Assembly (NCBI GenBank): GCA_023614405.1
Contig: CM042685.1
Location: 238,803,661-238,867,660, forward strand
Origin: Avena insularis
Lineage: Eukaryota; Streptophyta; Magnoliopsida; Poales; Poaceae
Length of the DNA stretch: 64,000 nt
Direction: 5' to 3'
Part shown: piece after piece, positions 12,601 to 23,818 of the stretch
Layout of the letters: each line of letters starts with the position of its first letter
How positions within the stretch are numbered: position 1 is the first letter of the stretch
The notes under the pieces: model-generated
Databases searched by the model: none
What the model was told of the DNA's origin: nothing
Seen by the model: the letters and a program-made list of their open reading frames with translations, nothing else
Position numbers and translations under genes: made by a program

Positions 12601-12975
12601 GAAAGTTAGCCTGCAGATATATTAGACCTTTCAAGATTCTGAATTGTCGAGGAGAAGTATCACAACAATTGGAACTGCCAGAGGAGATGTCAGTAGTACA
12701 CAATGTGTTCCATATATCGTTACTTCGCAAATGCCTTGAAGTTCCGGAGAAGACTGAAGTTTTCAAGAACATTGATCACCGGACCATAGAGATCAACGAT
12801 GACCTGACATACCCCAAAGTACCCATCCGTATTTTGGAAGAAGCTTTCAGAACCACCAGAACCCGAAGCATCAAGTTTCTCAAGATTCAGTGGAGCAACC
12901 ACACTAAAGAAGAAGCTACCTGGGAGCGCGAAGATCACATTAGGACAGAGTTTCCCGATCTCTTTAAATCCTAGG
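9642..12975 (+). pseudogene. pol: Gypsy pol: protease, RT, RNase H, integrase, chromodomain-like tail, degraded
   Basis: The protease active-site region reads DSRASHSF where the family has D-S/T-G-A, so glycine is replaced by arginine. RT spans about 10210-10900, with the catalytic FIDD motif near 10620; a frameshift near 10590 splits it. RNase H follows (DVYCDAS near 11060). The integrase zinc-finger region has CDIYQ where CDICQ is usual. Its catalytic core shows D, D and E residues (VDRLSK, SDRGT, QTERVNQ). In-frame stops occur at 11888 and about 12107, and a frame change near 12425. The C terminus has a chromodomain-like segment with LKIQWSNH and EEATWE, ending at 12975. Gypsy order and the chromodomain support a Tekay/Del-type chromovirus. 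Confidence 0.92.
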
Positions 12976-13013
12976 TAATCTTTTTCTTCCTTTTTCAAAT
13001 CTCGGGACGAGAG

Positions 13014-13030
13014 TTTTAAGGAGGAAGGTT
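13014..13030 (+). other. Polypurine tract of the Gypsy element
   Basis: A purine run AAGGAGGAAGG sits just before the 3' LTR start TGTAACATCCC at 13031. It is the expected plus-strand primer site. Confidence 0.75.
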
Positions 13031-14232
13031 TGTAACATCCCAAAAATATAAAACAATGATCATCAAACTCTAATCACTAAAATTAGGGTTAACAAAAACT
13101 TCAAATAATTAAAATCATATGAATGCATGTGTGAATGAGATGATTTAATAAATGCACGAATGATCTTGTGTGATTAACCTAAATAGAAAGAAATGGTTTA
13201 AAGATGAATATAACATCATATAAAACAATTCCATGCAGAAACAAATCAAGAGAAAATAAAAAACAAATCAAATAAAGCAAATGGTCATTTTTGCCAATCT
13301 TGCTCACTAGGTCACTTTGAGTGTTTCTAGTCCAAGATTTCAAATAGAAACTTTCCCAATTATTTTCACCCCTTGCTAGAACAAGTAAAATTGAATCAAA
13401 GCCCACCTTTCAAACTTGCAGAAACATTTGTCAACCTCATTCAAATCACAATTTAAAATTGAATCTTTATCATATGTGAAGATCACCCATTTTCAAAACC
13501 CAACCAAACAAGTGCCCCTTGACTAATCCAACTAACCAGACACTCCCTAGTATGTGCCTAGCAAACCCACCAAGTTTAAATCCAAAATTCAAATTTGAAG
13601 TTCATGCGGCCATTTCATCAAACACTTTGTGATCAGCAAACAAACAAACACAAAACACTATAGTGTGCAGTAATTTTGGCCAACCTTGTTCCCTATCTAG
13701 ATCATACTACACCCTTAGTAGATCACCCCTCTAGCTCACTGTAAACCAGACCATGCCATCAATGGCAAGCGGTCCGAGCCTCATCTTGCCACCCCATTGT
13801 CGACAACAAGCTAGGAGCAACACCAATCCTAGCAAGCATGTCTAGCAGGCACTCCACCGTCCACCGCCACTCCCTGTCCTAGCCTCGAGCACTGCCAGTC
13901 CCTGGACCACATGACAAGACCATGCCAAACCTCTCAGCGTGCGAGCCGAGAGCGCGCTAGTGCGCCACCCTTGACCAGCACCCACAGACCGCGCGCCGCC
14001 CTCACCGCGTGCGTGCGTGATCGCCACCGCCCCAGCAACCTCGCAGACATGCTTGTTCGCTGCCGCGCGGACAACGCATGCTGTGCGCCATTAAAATTCC
14101 CGTCGGACCCGCCCAGAGCGTCGACGTGTTTCGACCGATCAGCACTGCCCCCTACCATTGCCCATGCCAGCAGCACTCTGTGCCGTCGACCACGACAAGC
14201 TCAACCCGCGCCCGTCGGCCCCCTTCAGGCAC

Positions 14233-14240
14233 TATAAATA
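14233..14240 (+). promoter_or_regulatory. TATA box of the Gypsy LTR
   Basis: TATAAATA followed by GAGGCC, at the edge of a GC-rich block. The same motif sits at 36658-36665 in the third LTR copy. The likely transcription start is 25-35 bases downstream. Confidence 0.7.
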
Positions 14241-14286
14241 GAGGCCTCCACCGCTCGTTTTCTTCACACCAGTTCACTCCCCTCTC

Positions 14287-16720
14287 CCTAAGAACCACCC
14301 CACCTCACTCCCGGAGCAAGGCGAGCAGCGCATCGCCGGAATTTGGTCGGAGCCCGCCACTGTTGGAGGAGAAGGGAGCCATCGATTGGAGCCGCCCCAG
14401 GAGGAGCTGCCGGTACCAGGAGGATCGCCGTCGTCGACTTCGTCATTCGCCCACGTCGCCGACCATCGCCTGAGCCCCGGTGAGCCTCACACGACCCCCA
14501 CCTGCCGCGCTAAGGTTCTGTCTCGCCGGCGCTGCTCGACATGGACGATGAACCAAATCCGTTCGATTAGAACTAGATCCCACGGTCCACATTGCCCCGT
14601 ACCGCTTCGCCCCTCACTGTCTCACTGACGCGTGGGGATAACCACTTAACCATCCCGCGCGTGCGCTGTGCGTAGTGGGCCGGCCCAGTAAAACATCCCG
14701 CGTGACCCAACAATTCAAATTTACTTTTATTCATTTTATTTGAAACACAGTTCTGTACATAGATTCAAAAATCAACCCATCTCGAGTCACTGAACCAAAA
14801 TGCATGAAACCAATTTTGTTAGAAAGGTACTAAAATGCTTAATCCAAGCCCGTTGGATTCAAATCATTTGGATTTATAGATCAACCATGGTAAAAATAAC
14901 AAGGCAGAAGCTTTTCTGCATTCAAACTTTTTCAAAATTCAACCATAAGAGCTTTTGAGTTGATTCCAACTCTCAAAAATCACATTGGATCATACCCTTC
15001 AGAATATATAAAAACATATGGGTTTACTTGCAGAGATAAGGTTCAAAGAATAAAAGAATGCCACATAGGCATTTCTAGTCACTTAATTTAATTAAAATAA
15101 AAAGGTTAAACCTTATTAAATTGTGACACCACATTAAATCACATTCCCATGTACTGAAATATGTGGTGATGACATGTGTCAACATGATCCCATGTTTGAG
15201 TTGGAGGATATTAAATCTTAAGTAATTTTTCAATGAGTAGAAATTACTTTTCTTAAATAAAACAAATAAGACAAGTGCTTTAATCTTGTAATGATAGTGA
15301 TGATGATAGATCATCTAGTGTGAACCTTTGTGTGATATTTAGAGATAGTTAAGTATTGTTTGGTGATTGTGTACCTCATATTTATTTATAGACGCTAGTA
15401 CCGACCAAGGATACGAGGAGGAAGGAGGATACTATGAGGAAGAAACCGAGGAGAACTTCAACCACTGCTCTACACAAGGCAAGCCTATACATACAACCTT
15501 GCAAGCTAACACTTACAACTTAGCCAGCTTATACTGATATATTAGCAAGCTATCAACTTAGCAAGCTTACACCACTTGATACCCAATCCTATTTTTACTT
15601 GCAAGCTTAATATTCTATTTTCCTTATCAAAGCTTTATCTTAGAGTTTACTTAGTGACTTATAGATTCTAAGAAGATAATTGAAGGTAGCATAAAGAGCA
15701 TAAAATTTGGCCTAGATTAGATAATCTTGATATCATCCTGAGGCATGAGATTGAACTTAGTTAATCCCCATTTGTTTATTACCCATCATTAGTATCTACC
15801 CCCACTTGTAGATGCTAGTGCTAAGCATAAAACTTGATCAACTTTAGATGGGAATACTTGGTGAAAATGATTATGAAAACCTTAGAATGATGAGTCATTC
15901 TACTGAAATGTTTTGACATGTGTTCTCGAACACCAGATGATTTTGATGATGAAAATGTTGAGGCAAGAGCCTTAGCCCTTTATAAAACCGATGGTTGTCT
16001 GAATGCGATACCATTCCAATTTTAGCGTACAACCACAATACCCGAAAAATTGGGTAGGGCTTGACTGAAAATTTATATACCTTAGTATGGGTTCCCTTAC
16101 GGCCAAGGTCTGAGCTGAGGCTACCTTGTGAATATTGTCCACCTGTACAGTACCCAAGATGATAGTTCGTCATGGTTGGGAGGCCAAACTCACAGGAGAG
16201 GTGCCTATACTAGGGCGTGTAATTGAAAGGTTAGGATTGAGTATCCGCATACTAGGTATGGTGAATTCAGGAATTGTTCCTGACGGATGTATCGAATGTT
16301 GTGGTCAAAGTGTACAATCTCTGCAGAGTGTCAAACTATTCGAATAGCCGCGTCCGCGCTTATGGACAGTTGGAGTGGCCATACTGTTCTATCATCAGAT
16401 GCTTTCAAAACAACTTGTGAAATGATTTGTGACTTTGACTTGATCACAAAAGAGTTGTGATATGAAATTCAAGTTCCCACTTAGGTGTTATAAAACTTCC
16501 AACTAAGTTTTCTTTGCTTCTGAACTTAGTAGAGATAAATCTGGCTTTTTGCAAAACAACCCTAGAGCCTAGCATATCCTATGCAAAAACCACTTCACTT
16601 GTTAGTATTAGTTTGCGAGTACTTAAAGAGTATTCATGGCTTTGTCCCTGGCTATTCCCGTGGCCAGACTATGAAGAGGAGTATCGGGATGACGGACCGC
16701 AGGAAAGTTACGACAACTAG
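14287..16720 (+). other. Possible three-exon spliced transcript unit inside the LTR
   Basis: Three segments are bounded by splice-like signals. They are a GC-rich leader ending at 14479 before GTGAGC; 15392-15478 between TTTATAG and GCAAGC (a GC donor); and 16668-16720 after GTGGCCAG, ending in TAG. Every junction is G at the exon end and AC at the next exon start, so one frame passes through all three. Segment 2 is 87 bp in all three LTR copies, and segment 3 is 53 bp in copies 2 and 3. The product would be Ser/Pro-rich then acidic (E, Y, D). The leader has no ATG that I can see, so it may be untranslated or initiate elsewhere. No known family recognised. Confidence 0.35.
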
Positions 16721-16981
16721 GATCATCTCCCATCGTCAGCATTGCCTGTGACCATGAAGATGGAGCTTCGCCTACGCTATCGTTATCTTTACGTTATTCC
16801 GCTGCTTGAATTGTATTAAGAACTGGATCATGAGATCCTTATTTGTGTAAGACCTTATGTATGGTTTGTAATGGATGATGTACTGTGATATCCAAATCTG
16901 TTATGTCTCGCAAAAATAGTAATCCTGGAATTGCGATGTATGGCATAACATGCTCTGTGATTAAAAATCCGGGTGTTGACA

Positions 16982-17460
16982 GGGGACGACATAGGATGAC
17001 TTCGTTCTTTGTGTTCTCATTCTCCTGGGTGAAAACCTTGGGTCCGGCCTTCATTGGATATACCTAGCATTGCTGGATCTACTGTTGATTCCTTGTTGTC
17101 TAGAGATCGGACCTCTCTGGGTTAAAAACCCATAATATTACTTTTGTAGTTTGTAGTTAAATAGGACGATGACAGTGTTTATGCATTGTTACCTTCTTGG
17201 AGGCATCCTTTGGAGAATCCTTACACACAGTCAAGGTGTATTCCATGGTTGTGGTTTGTTCATGTTGCGAGCCTCTGACCGCTCGGGGGGGGGGTGTTGT
17301 GTCCCTTTTTATGTCCTTCTATGTTTTTTTCCTTTTCAGTTGTGTGTATCCTTGATGTCTAGACTAGTTCTGGACATTTTATTGTTAGAGAAACTAGATG
17401 CATGTGGCATCTTCTTGATATTATTATATTCCCTTTATTAAGAAAAAATATATATGTTGT
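16982..17460 (+). repeat. Possible 3' end of a LINE-like element
   Basis: The stretch after the LTR ends with ATTATATTCCCTTTATTAAG and an A-rich tail (about 17425-17450). It resembles the 3' ends of grass LINEs as I remember them. No reverse transcriptase frame is present. It contains a G9 run near 17286. The Gypsy element may have inserted into it. Confidence 0.3.
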
Positions 17461-20400
17461 TGCTTGTGGATAGTACAATAAAATTCATTCCTCGAGACAT
17501 GTATAATCTTCATCTTAGTGAATTAATCGGAGATCTTTTTATAAGAACAAGTTATCAAAGTAAAAAAAAAAGACATTTCAGATTCTACGATTAACTTTTC
17601 AAAAACTCGATCCTCTAAAAGAAACACCATCACGCATATCTCCTGACGCTCATCGTTAGGTAAAACCCGTGCAACACCTGTACGCCATCGTGATGTGCAC
17701 GCCTCAGGAGCGGAGAGGCACACATATATCAGCATCAAAGCCCATTTCGTAGCAACGCCCCACAGTGCGATGTGATGGCCCCATGCATGCACGCAGTTCT
17801 CTTTTGCGGTACACCACCATCAGCAGAAACCATCAAGACAATTTCCCCTTCTTTTTTTCCCAGACGAGATCTGAACGTGCCAGATGCCTCCTCCAAGTAT
17901 CTTTCCGCCCCCCGCCCCCTTTTTTTTTTCAGGATGAAATCAAAATGATCTCGCCGAATGTTCAGTCCGATCTAATTACTACTGACAATCTGGCCCTCAG
18001 GCGGTAGGCACACGAATTGAATAAGAAAAGCAGGGCGGAGGGACATGCACAAGGCTCTGTTCCTTTCGCCACCTCCCCTGGTGCTGGTGGTGTCTTGCTG
18101 GTGACACAACCCAGCCCCAAAGGCCAAAGCTAGCACACCTCCTACATACTGTACAACTCATCCATCCAGGCCAGGCCAGGGTATCTTGGAGGAGGAGTCG
18201 CATGTTGATGTTGCTGTCCAGTCCGTCCAGTGGCCTTGGCTTTAGCTGCCAAAGGAGACAACGCAGTGGTACCATACCCAGGCTATAAGACGTGAAAATG
18301 GCGACCCACGCAGGCAGAAGAGGAAAAGCAAGACAGGCATGGCGAAGGCATACTAGTGGTAGCGTGGATGGCATAGGGATCGGAGCACATGGACGGGGTG
18401 AGCCAGGTGATGGTCTGCTACTGGTCGGACGGAACGCCCTGCTGTTTTCTGGAAGGAAGGAAGGAAGGAAGATACTAGCTGGTCGCCCTTTCCTTGGATT
18501 TATGTGGCAACGGCAAGTGAGGCGAGCCCCTATAATAATTGGGCGCTGGGGTTTCATCGGATTCCCGCTTACGCCAGCCAGCGTGCACTAATAATCGGGT
18601 CGAGATTGCGTTTTCAGTTGGCTGCCACCACTTGCCAATCGCAGCGCATGTTGGCGTGTTCTGCCGTGGTATATGGCATCCGCCCTGCCGCTCTACTGAC
18701 CCCTTCTAGATCGAGCATGTCTGTATGTGGGCGCCGTGCCATGTGCGTCACGATGCCCCTTCTAGTCTAGTTATTACCCACGGTTGCTTCCCATTATTCC
18801 TTGTCTGTTTAATACGCTTCGTCTGATGCTTCTTCTGCTTTTGAGTGGGTGTGCAACGCGTGTCCGCCGGCGAAAATGTGTATGTACAGACAGACCGGGC
18901 GAGCGAGCGACAGGTCCCTGTGCGAGATCGCCGGAGATCGCCCGTAGGCCCGCCCTCCCGGCCAGGGGGACGCTCGCTGGTGCGTCGTGGTGGGTGGCGC
19001 ACACCCCGGTCAGGCAATCGATGGAACGCGCCGCGGTGCAGAGCACGGAGTCGCACCGCGCACACACACGCATGTGCCGGTTGACCATGTGCCCCCGCCC
19101 GTCCCGCGCGTCCTCGCTTAACTCGGCGCCGCTCGCTCCCATGTGCGCGGCGTGCCCCCGTGTCCGCCACGCGCATCGGCATCGGCATCGGCAGCACAGG
19201 GTCAGGGGAACGGAACGCCGCTGCACTGCTCCGCGAGGTAAACATGCCATGGCGCATGTATCGCCACAGTGGAACATATTATATACTGGCATCACGACAC
19301 CGATCGACGACGACGACGTCCAATAGGCTCGCGCCATGCGCGCGCGGCCACTGGCCGGCGCCCGTCTCGATCGGTTCCGGCTGGAGCTGGCATAGACTGT
19401 AGCGTTGCGTCTGTTCCCCTGCCCTGTTCTTTCATTCAGTCACTCTCCTAGCTGTGTGCTCACTGTGGCAGATATGTGGTGCCATATCAAACACGTACCG
19501 CCACGAGTTCATGACAACAGAACGATCGAGCTCAGTTCGTCGAGATCGAAAACACCAGCAAAACCGCTATCCAAGCTACTACTTACAGCCAGCAGGTTAC
19601 TTACTAGATCAACAACTATACCTAAGCATTTCCACTCCTGGACACGGCGGCACCTTTTACGCAGATTCGTCTCGCTCCATGTGCCCAGCCAAAATCTTCT
19701 TCCGAAATCATTTGTCTCCAGTCGATCAGATAACCAGACGCGGCATTCCTTGCACCTTTCTTTTCTCAAGTTTGGTCCAGTCATACACAGTTCAGACAGA
19801 GAACAAATCACATTACATTAGTAGGGTCACTAGGGAAGTACTCCTAGGTTGGCGCTTCTTCTTTGAAAACAATAAGCTAGCGTTTCTTGTTTTCCATAAG
19901 TTCCACACAAGACAAGCAGCACCAACCTTCACTGCCACTCTACCTCTACCAGTGAAGTTAGTTAGCCAGGCAATTCTGACAATGATCAAACAGGATCTCA
20001 GGTTTATTTTTTTTCAAACCATGCAGGAGAGCTAAATGTGATAAATTAAGAGGGAAAAGCCATAGAATGGCTAGTAGTACAGATTATACAGCCAGAACGA
20101 CAAGAAGCTACAACGAGCCACGACCATCGACGTGGACTAAAAGAGCTCAGGTTTATGATTAACACCCAGAGCACTACAAACCAAACCCCAGTTATATATT
20201 TAGCTAAATGGCAAGTAAAAAAGAAGATGATTAGTAGTCTTTTTATCTCCACAGAACTCACACTACTCCTTCCCTTTCCGGTCTCACACATTAACCTATT
20301 CCTTCTGTAATATTGACACATGACATAAAACAGAATTTTAAGATTACAGTATATATAAACCTTAAAAGACAGAAAAAAAGTACTATCAAATTACTATCTC

Positions 20401-20526
20401 CTGTGATATGTACCACTATCGTTAAGAGGGAATAGCAGAATTGCCCTTCGGAAACAATGAAGGTCCTCTAACGTGAGAAAGTGTAACTTCAGAGTAGCGA
20501 AACTAGGTGTCAGCACTCAGTAGAGC
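17461..20526. other. Intergenic region, no supported gene
   Basis: I find no convincing exon. It has a (GGAA)n run near 18451-18472 and a GC-rich block at about 18840-19420 with overlapping frames on both strands but no recognisable protein. The 20300-20526 end likely holds the 3' UTR of the leucyl-tRNA synthetase gene (minus strand). Confidence 0.6.
18451..18472. repeat. (GGAA)n microsatellite
   Basis: Five uninterrupted GGAA units followed by GA. Confidence 0.9.
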
Positions 20527-23500
20527 CTAGATTTGGGCTCCAAATTCCTGCTTGCTCATGAATATCGCAACCGGCTCCCCAGGGGAAGGTGGGTTCTTGT
20601 TCAGCACAGAAACATGGGGCCCAGCCATGGCACGAGCAGCTCCATCCAACGCGGACAGAACCTCTGCATGCTCCAGGCCCAGCTGCCTTTTGATCAGCTC
20701 CAGGTTCTCCTCGAGCACGTCCATCTCACCAAACGGAAGCTTCAAATTCAGAGCCTGGGGACCGACGGTCCTTGCTTCGTCTTTCTTGAACTTGATGAAA
20801 GGCATGCAGAGCTTCTGGACTTGTTTGAAGTCCGCTTCATGTTCGACGAAGCAATTGCTCAGCGCTTCATTGATATCCTCATCGGGGGCAAACGAACGTG
20901 TTTGGCTATCATAGTTTGATTGAAGCACCCTCAAGCACTGCTCCTTCCATCCGTCGTAATGCTCGTTCACATAGATCAGGCCAACAGTGAGCTTGTTCTC
21001 TGCTGATGGAGGTGGTGCAGCGCCCTTCTTGGGTTTCTTGGAGCCAGACCCTTGCTTCTGGAGCAGCTTCCTCATCAAAACGATAGAGTCCTGTAGATAC
21101 TTGTTTGCGATTCTTAGAGTAGGATTGGGAGTGCCTGCGATAGGCCAGCCAGCCTTTATTGCAAAACCTTCTTTCCTTAAGATTTTCTGCCATACATGCT
21201 CAGCATAGTGTGGACATATCGGAGTGATAAGCCTGGTCTGGACTTCCATAAACCGACCCAATAAATCATGGTTCATGCCTGCCGCTCCACAAGAGAGCCT
21301 GTACTCATCTCTAGCCAATTGTAGGTCATAGAACCCAGACTTCAGGGCATCTCTGAACATGAAGGCGTTGTAGCTCTTCTCGGTTTCTTTCACAGCGATG
21401 TTGATCTCATTGGCAAGCACACGATCGGCATAAGTAGAGGGAGGACCATATCTCAGAGAAGATTGAGCAGCTATCACCTCTTCCATCCATGCAATTTCTT
21501 TTGTGAGCCTCAAGATGGCAGATTTTGCAGTCTCAGAGACAAAGTTTGCATCGTCCATACCATCACCAGCATCGGCAAGTGCAAACCTCGTGGCGTCTGA
21601 AGAGTACTTTTCAATGGCCTGTGCAAGAGTTTGGAAATTCCCTGTGGACTTGGACATCTTCTCAGAGTTGAGCATAAGATGTCCATTGCAACGAAAGCCA
21701 CGAGGCCAATGATGCTCTGGAAGAAGCGCTGTATGATTATAAATGCTGAACGTCAGATGGTTCTGAATAAGCTCCTTGCCAGATACCCGGATATCCAATG
21801 GGTACCAGTACTGAAATTCCTGCTTCATTTTGCTCAACAGGGCAGGAGGGATGTCGCTTTTGGGTGCTGGACCATCACAGAAAACATAATCCCATACCTC
21901 ATCTGTCATTTGCTCAGGCCTAATAGAAGATATTTCTTTTCCATACATGTCACCATTTTGCAGAAGATGTGCAATAGTGTAATATGCCATGTATAGGGTT
22001 GAATCAGAAAGAGATTCTACAAGGAACTTCTCATCCCATGGAATGCGACTACCTAGGCCAAAAGAACGCGAACATGCCCACTGGTTCAGCCAGCCCAATG
22101 TGTGTTCGAACCCATTACGAGTTTCAGCTGAAAATGTATTCATGTTCTTCAAACATTTGGCTGCCTTCTCCTTCCATTCAGTCTCTCCATAAGTTATGTA
22201 CCACTGATCTGTGAGAGCAACAACACACTCATCGCCAGATCTCGACATAACTTTCTTCTCAGGCTCACTATACAGAACAGCAGAGCCTTCTTCCAAAAGC
22301 TTCTTCTTAATCAGTGGCTTTGCCTCTTGAACCTTTCTGCCATTGTACTCCCCTACAATCATCACTCCATCTGTGAATCCTTTAAGATATGTCATCCGTT
22401 TGGCTTCAGCAAGCTTCTCCTTTTCATTTTGGCTCTTAATCTTCAGATCAGCACACACCTTCTCAGCTGACTTATCTCCAAAACCAGGAATGCTGATTAT
22501 TGGTATAATATTAAACGGAAGAACCCACTCGTCTTTGACTCCATACTTTGCTCTGAGTGCCGGCTTCGTGACTAAAGCTTGCAGTGCCATGAAATCATCT
22601 GGGGAATCACTTGGAACACTAGTCACAATGCCAGTACCTTTATCTGTTAAGATAGTGTGCATAGGAAGGGCATATATAATTTCATTGAAGGAAAGAGGAG
22701 ACTTTAATGGCAAACCAATCAGATCGTTGCCAGAAAGCTCAGCTAAACAGGTTGGCTTTTCCGGGACCTTGGATAGGTTCTGATATGCAAGATCAAGAGC
22801 AGATCTTGCTGTCACAATGAAGATATCAGTATCACTGACCTCAAAGGCCCCGTACTTTCCATCAGGCAGTACCCAACAATTTGTTTGACCATACATCGTC
22901 TCTGGTCTCAGTGTAGCTGCTGCCAAGTAAACATTTTTTCCTTCCAAGACCTTCAACTTGAGAGGAAAAGGTGGAATCACCTCCATTTTAATCAGCACAT
23001 ATTCTTGTGGCAGCACACCTTCACCCGTTGCCCTATCATGGTCGGCACAAGGTTGGCCATCCAACGGGGAGTAGATTGTGTACCTCGTGTCCTTAACAAC
23101 TTTGCCCATTTTTTTCATCTTTCTCATCTGCCACTGAACAAAAGCGTCATAGAAAGGATTCATGTCGGTGGTTACGAATGAACGCCTCCAATCACAACCT
23201 AGGCCAAAAGCTGTAAGGTCTTCTTTCGCCAACGGAGGAAAATAGGTCAACCAATGATAAGGATCTTGAAATTTGGCAATCTCTTCATCTGACAAGCCAA
23301 AGCCCCTCATGATCTCCCACTGGAATTTCTGCATGCCAGTCTTTGCAGCAGCCTTAGATTTCTTGCTCTTATATTTATCTGGGGCAACAGAAGCAACCTG
23401 CTCAGCCTCACTATCATCTGCCACTTCAGTACTTGAATGAACGTTTGCTGCAGGAAACACTGGAGGGTTTCCGTACTGTTGAATCTCTCTGGCAAGCTTA

Positions 23501-23814
23501 TCAGCTGAGGCCTTGATCGGCATCCCAGTACAGTGGAACGCAAATGGCAACAGGACATTTGAACCACGGAGTCTGTGGTATGCAGCACCAAACTCAAGCT
23601 TCGACAATGAGAAGGCATGACCCAAATGAAGTAAGCCATTCATGTAAGGGTACGGAAAATTTCCGAAGAATTTTTCACCGGGGTCCGGAAGTTTATTGCC
23701 AGGATCAGCCTGAAAAACTTTGCTCTCCTCCCAACACTTCTGAACATCTGATTGGATCTTGAGTAAAAGGTCTCTGCGAGCATGACTCTTGCCAGCATCA
23801 GGATTTGATGACAT
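20527..23814 (-). CDS. LeuRS: Leucine--tRNA ligase, cytosolic type
   Basis: It charges tRNA-Leu with leucine in the cytosol. The 1095-aa frame is uninterrupted. As a class I synthetase it has a HIGH-type motif HLGH at residues 63-66 after FPYPYMNG, and KMSKS at 719-723. The inserted CP1 editing domain carries TLRPETMYGQTN from residue 301 and later GTGIVTSVPSDSPDDF. An anticodon-binding domain and a eukaryote/archaea-type C-terminal extension follow. The length fits eukaryotic cytosolic enzymes, and no organelle transit peptide is visible. The ATG at 23814 starts MSSNPDAGKSHARRDLL, leading directly into the conserved N terminus. A splice-acceptor-like ATCAG lies 4 bases upstream, suggesting a 5' UTR intron. 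The next gene (KAPA synthase) is divergent. No lesions seen. Confidence 0.97.
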   Translation of the reverse strand: MSSNPDAGKSHARRDLLLKIQSDVQKCWEESKVFQADPGNKLPDPGEKFFGNFPYPYMNGLLHLGHAFSLSKLEFGAAYHRLRGSNVLLPFAFHCTGMPIKASADKLAREIQQYGNPPVFPAANVHSSTEVADDSEAEQVASVAPDKYKSKKSKAAAKTGMQKFQWEIMRGFGLSDEEIAKFQDPYHWLTYFPPLAKEDLTAFGLGCDWRRSFVTTDMNPFYDAFVQWQMRKMKKMGKVVKDTRYTIYSPLDGQPCADHDRATGEGVLPQEYVLIKMEVIPPFPLKLKVLEGKNVYLAAATLRPETMYGQTNCWVLPDGKYGAFEVSDTDIFIVTARSALDLAYQNLSKVPEKPTCLAELSGNDLIGLPLKSPLSFNEIIYALPMHTILTDKGTGIVTSVPSDSPDDFMALQALVTKPALRAKYGVKDEWVLPFNIIPIISIPGFGDKSAEKVCADLKIKSQNEKEKLAEAKRMTYLKGFTDGVMIVGEYNGRKVQEAKPLIKKKLLEEGSAVLYSEPEKKVMSRSGDECVVALTDQWYITYGETEWKEKAAKCLKNMNTFSAETRNGFEHTLGWLNQWACSRSFGLGSRIPWDEKFLVESLSDSTLYMAYYTIAHLLQNGDMYGKEISSIRPEQMTDEVWDYVFCDGPAPKSDIPPALLSKMKQEFQYWYPLDIRVSGKELIQNHLTFSIYNHTALLPEHHWPRGFRCNGHLMLNSEKMSKSTGNFQTLAQAIEKYSSDATRFALADAGDGMDDANFVSETAKSAILRLTKEIAWMEEVIAAQSSLRYGPPSTYADRVLANEINIAVKETEKSYNAFMFRDALKSGFYDLQLARDEYRLSCGAAGMNHDLLGRFMEVQTRLITPICPHYAEHVWQKILRKEGFAIKAGWPIAGTPNPTLRIANKYLQDSIVLMRKLLQKQGSGSKKPKKGAAPPPSAENKLTVGLIYVNEHYDGWKEQCLRVLQSNYDSQTRSFAPDEDINEALSNCFVEHEADFKQVQKLCMPFIKFKKDEARTVGPQALNLKLPFGEMDVLEENLELIKRQLGLEHAEVLSALDGAARAMAGPHVSVLNKNPPSPGEPVAIFMSKQEFGAQI

Positions 23815-23818
23815 TTTC

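Larger units (their letters stand above)
1..16981 (+). mobile_element. Ty3/Gypsy chromovirus (Tekay/Del-like), 5' end cut by window start
   Basis: The order is LTR, tRNA-Met primer site, pre-gag ORF, gag, protease, reverse transcriptase, RNase H, integrase, chromodomain-like tail, polypurine tract, LTR. RT before integrase is the Gypsy order. Window bases 1-2324 match 14665-16981 of the 3' LTR, so about 1634 bp of the 5' LTR lie outside the window. The LTR starts TGTAACATCCC and ends GTGTTGACA. A 4845-bp insertion splits the pre-gag ORF. Several stops and frameshifts make this copy non-autonomous. The clade call rests on the chromodomain-like C terminus and the long LTRs. The target duplication cannot be checked because the left flank is absent. 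Confidence 0.9.
13031..16981 (+). repeat. 3' LTR of the Gypsy element, 3951 bp
   Basis: It runs from TGTAACATCCC after the polypurine tract to GTGTTGACA. Its right part matches window bases 1-2324, and much of it matches the third copy at 35404-38089 plus 46843-47930. It contains a TATA box at 14233-14240, a GC-rich leader to 14479, then mostly AT-rich sequence with exon-like pieces at 15392-15478 and 16668-16720. Confidence 0.93.

Noticed and set aside
17997..18557. 186-codon minus frame
   Set aside because: No recognisable family and no splice or promoter context; overlaps a simple repeat.
18774..19337. 187-codon minus frame and 180-codon plus frame in a GC-rich block
   Set aside because: Overlapping opposite frames of low-complexity Arg/Ala/Cys composition with no recognisable domain; a product of GC content.
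20533..23762. Frames antisense to or overlapping LeuRS
   Set aside because: Shadows of the strongly coding LeuRS frame.
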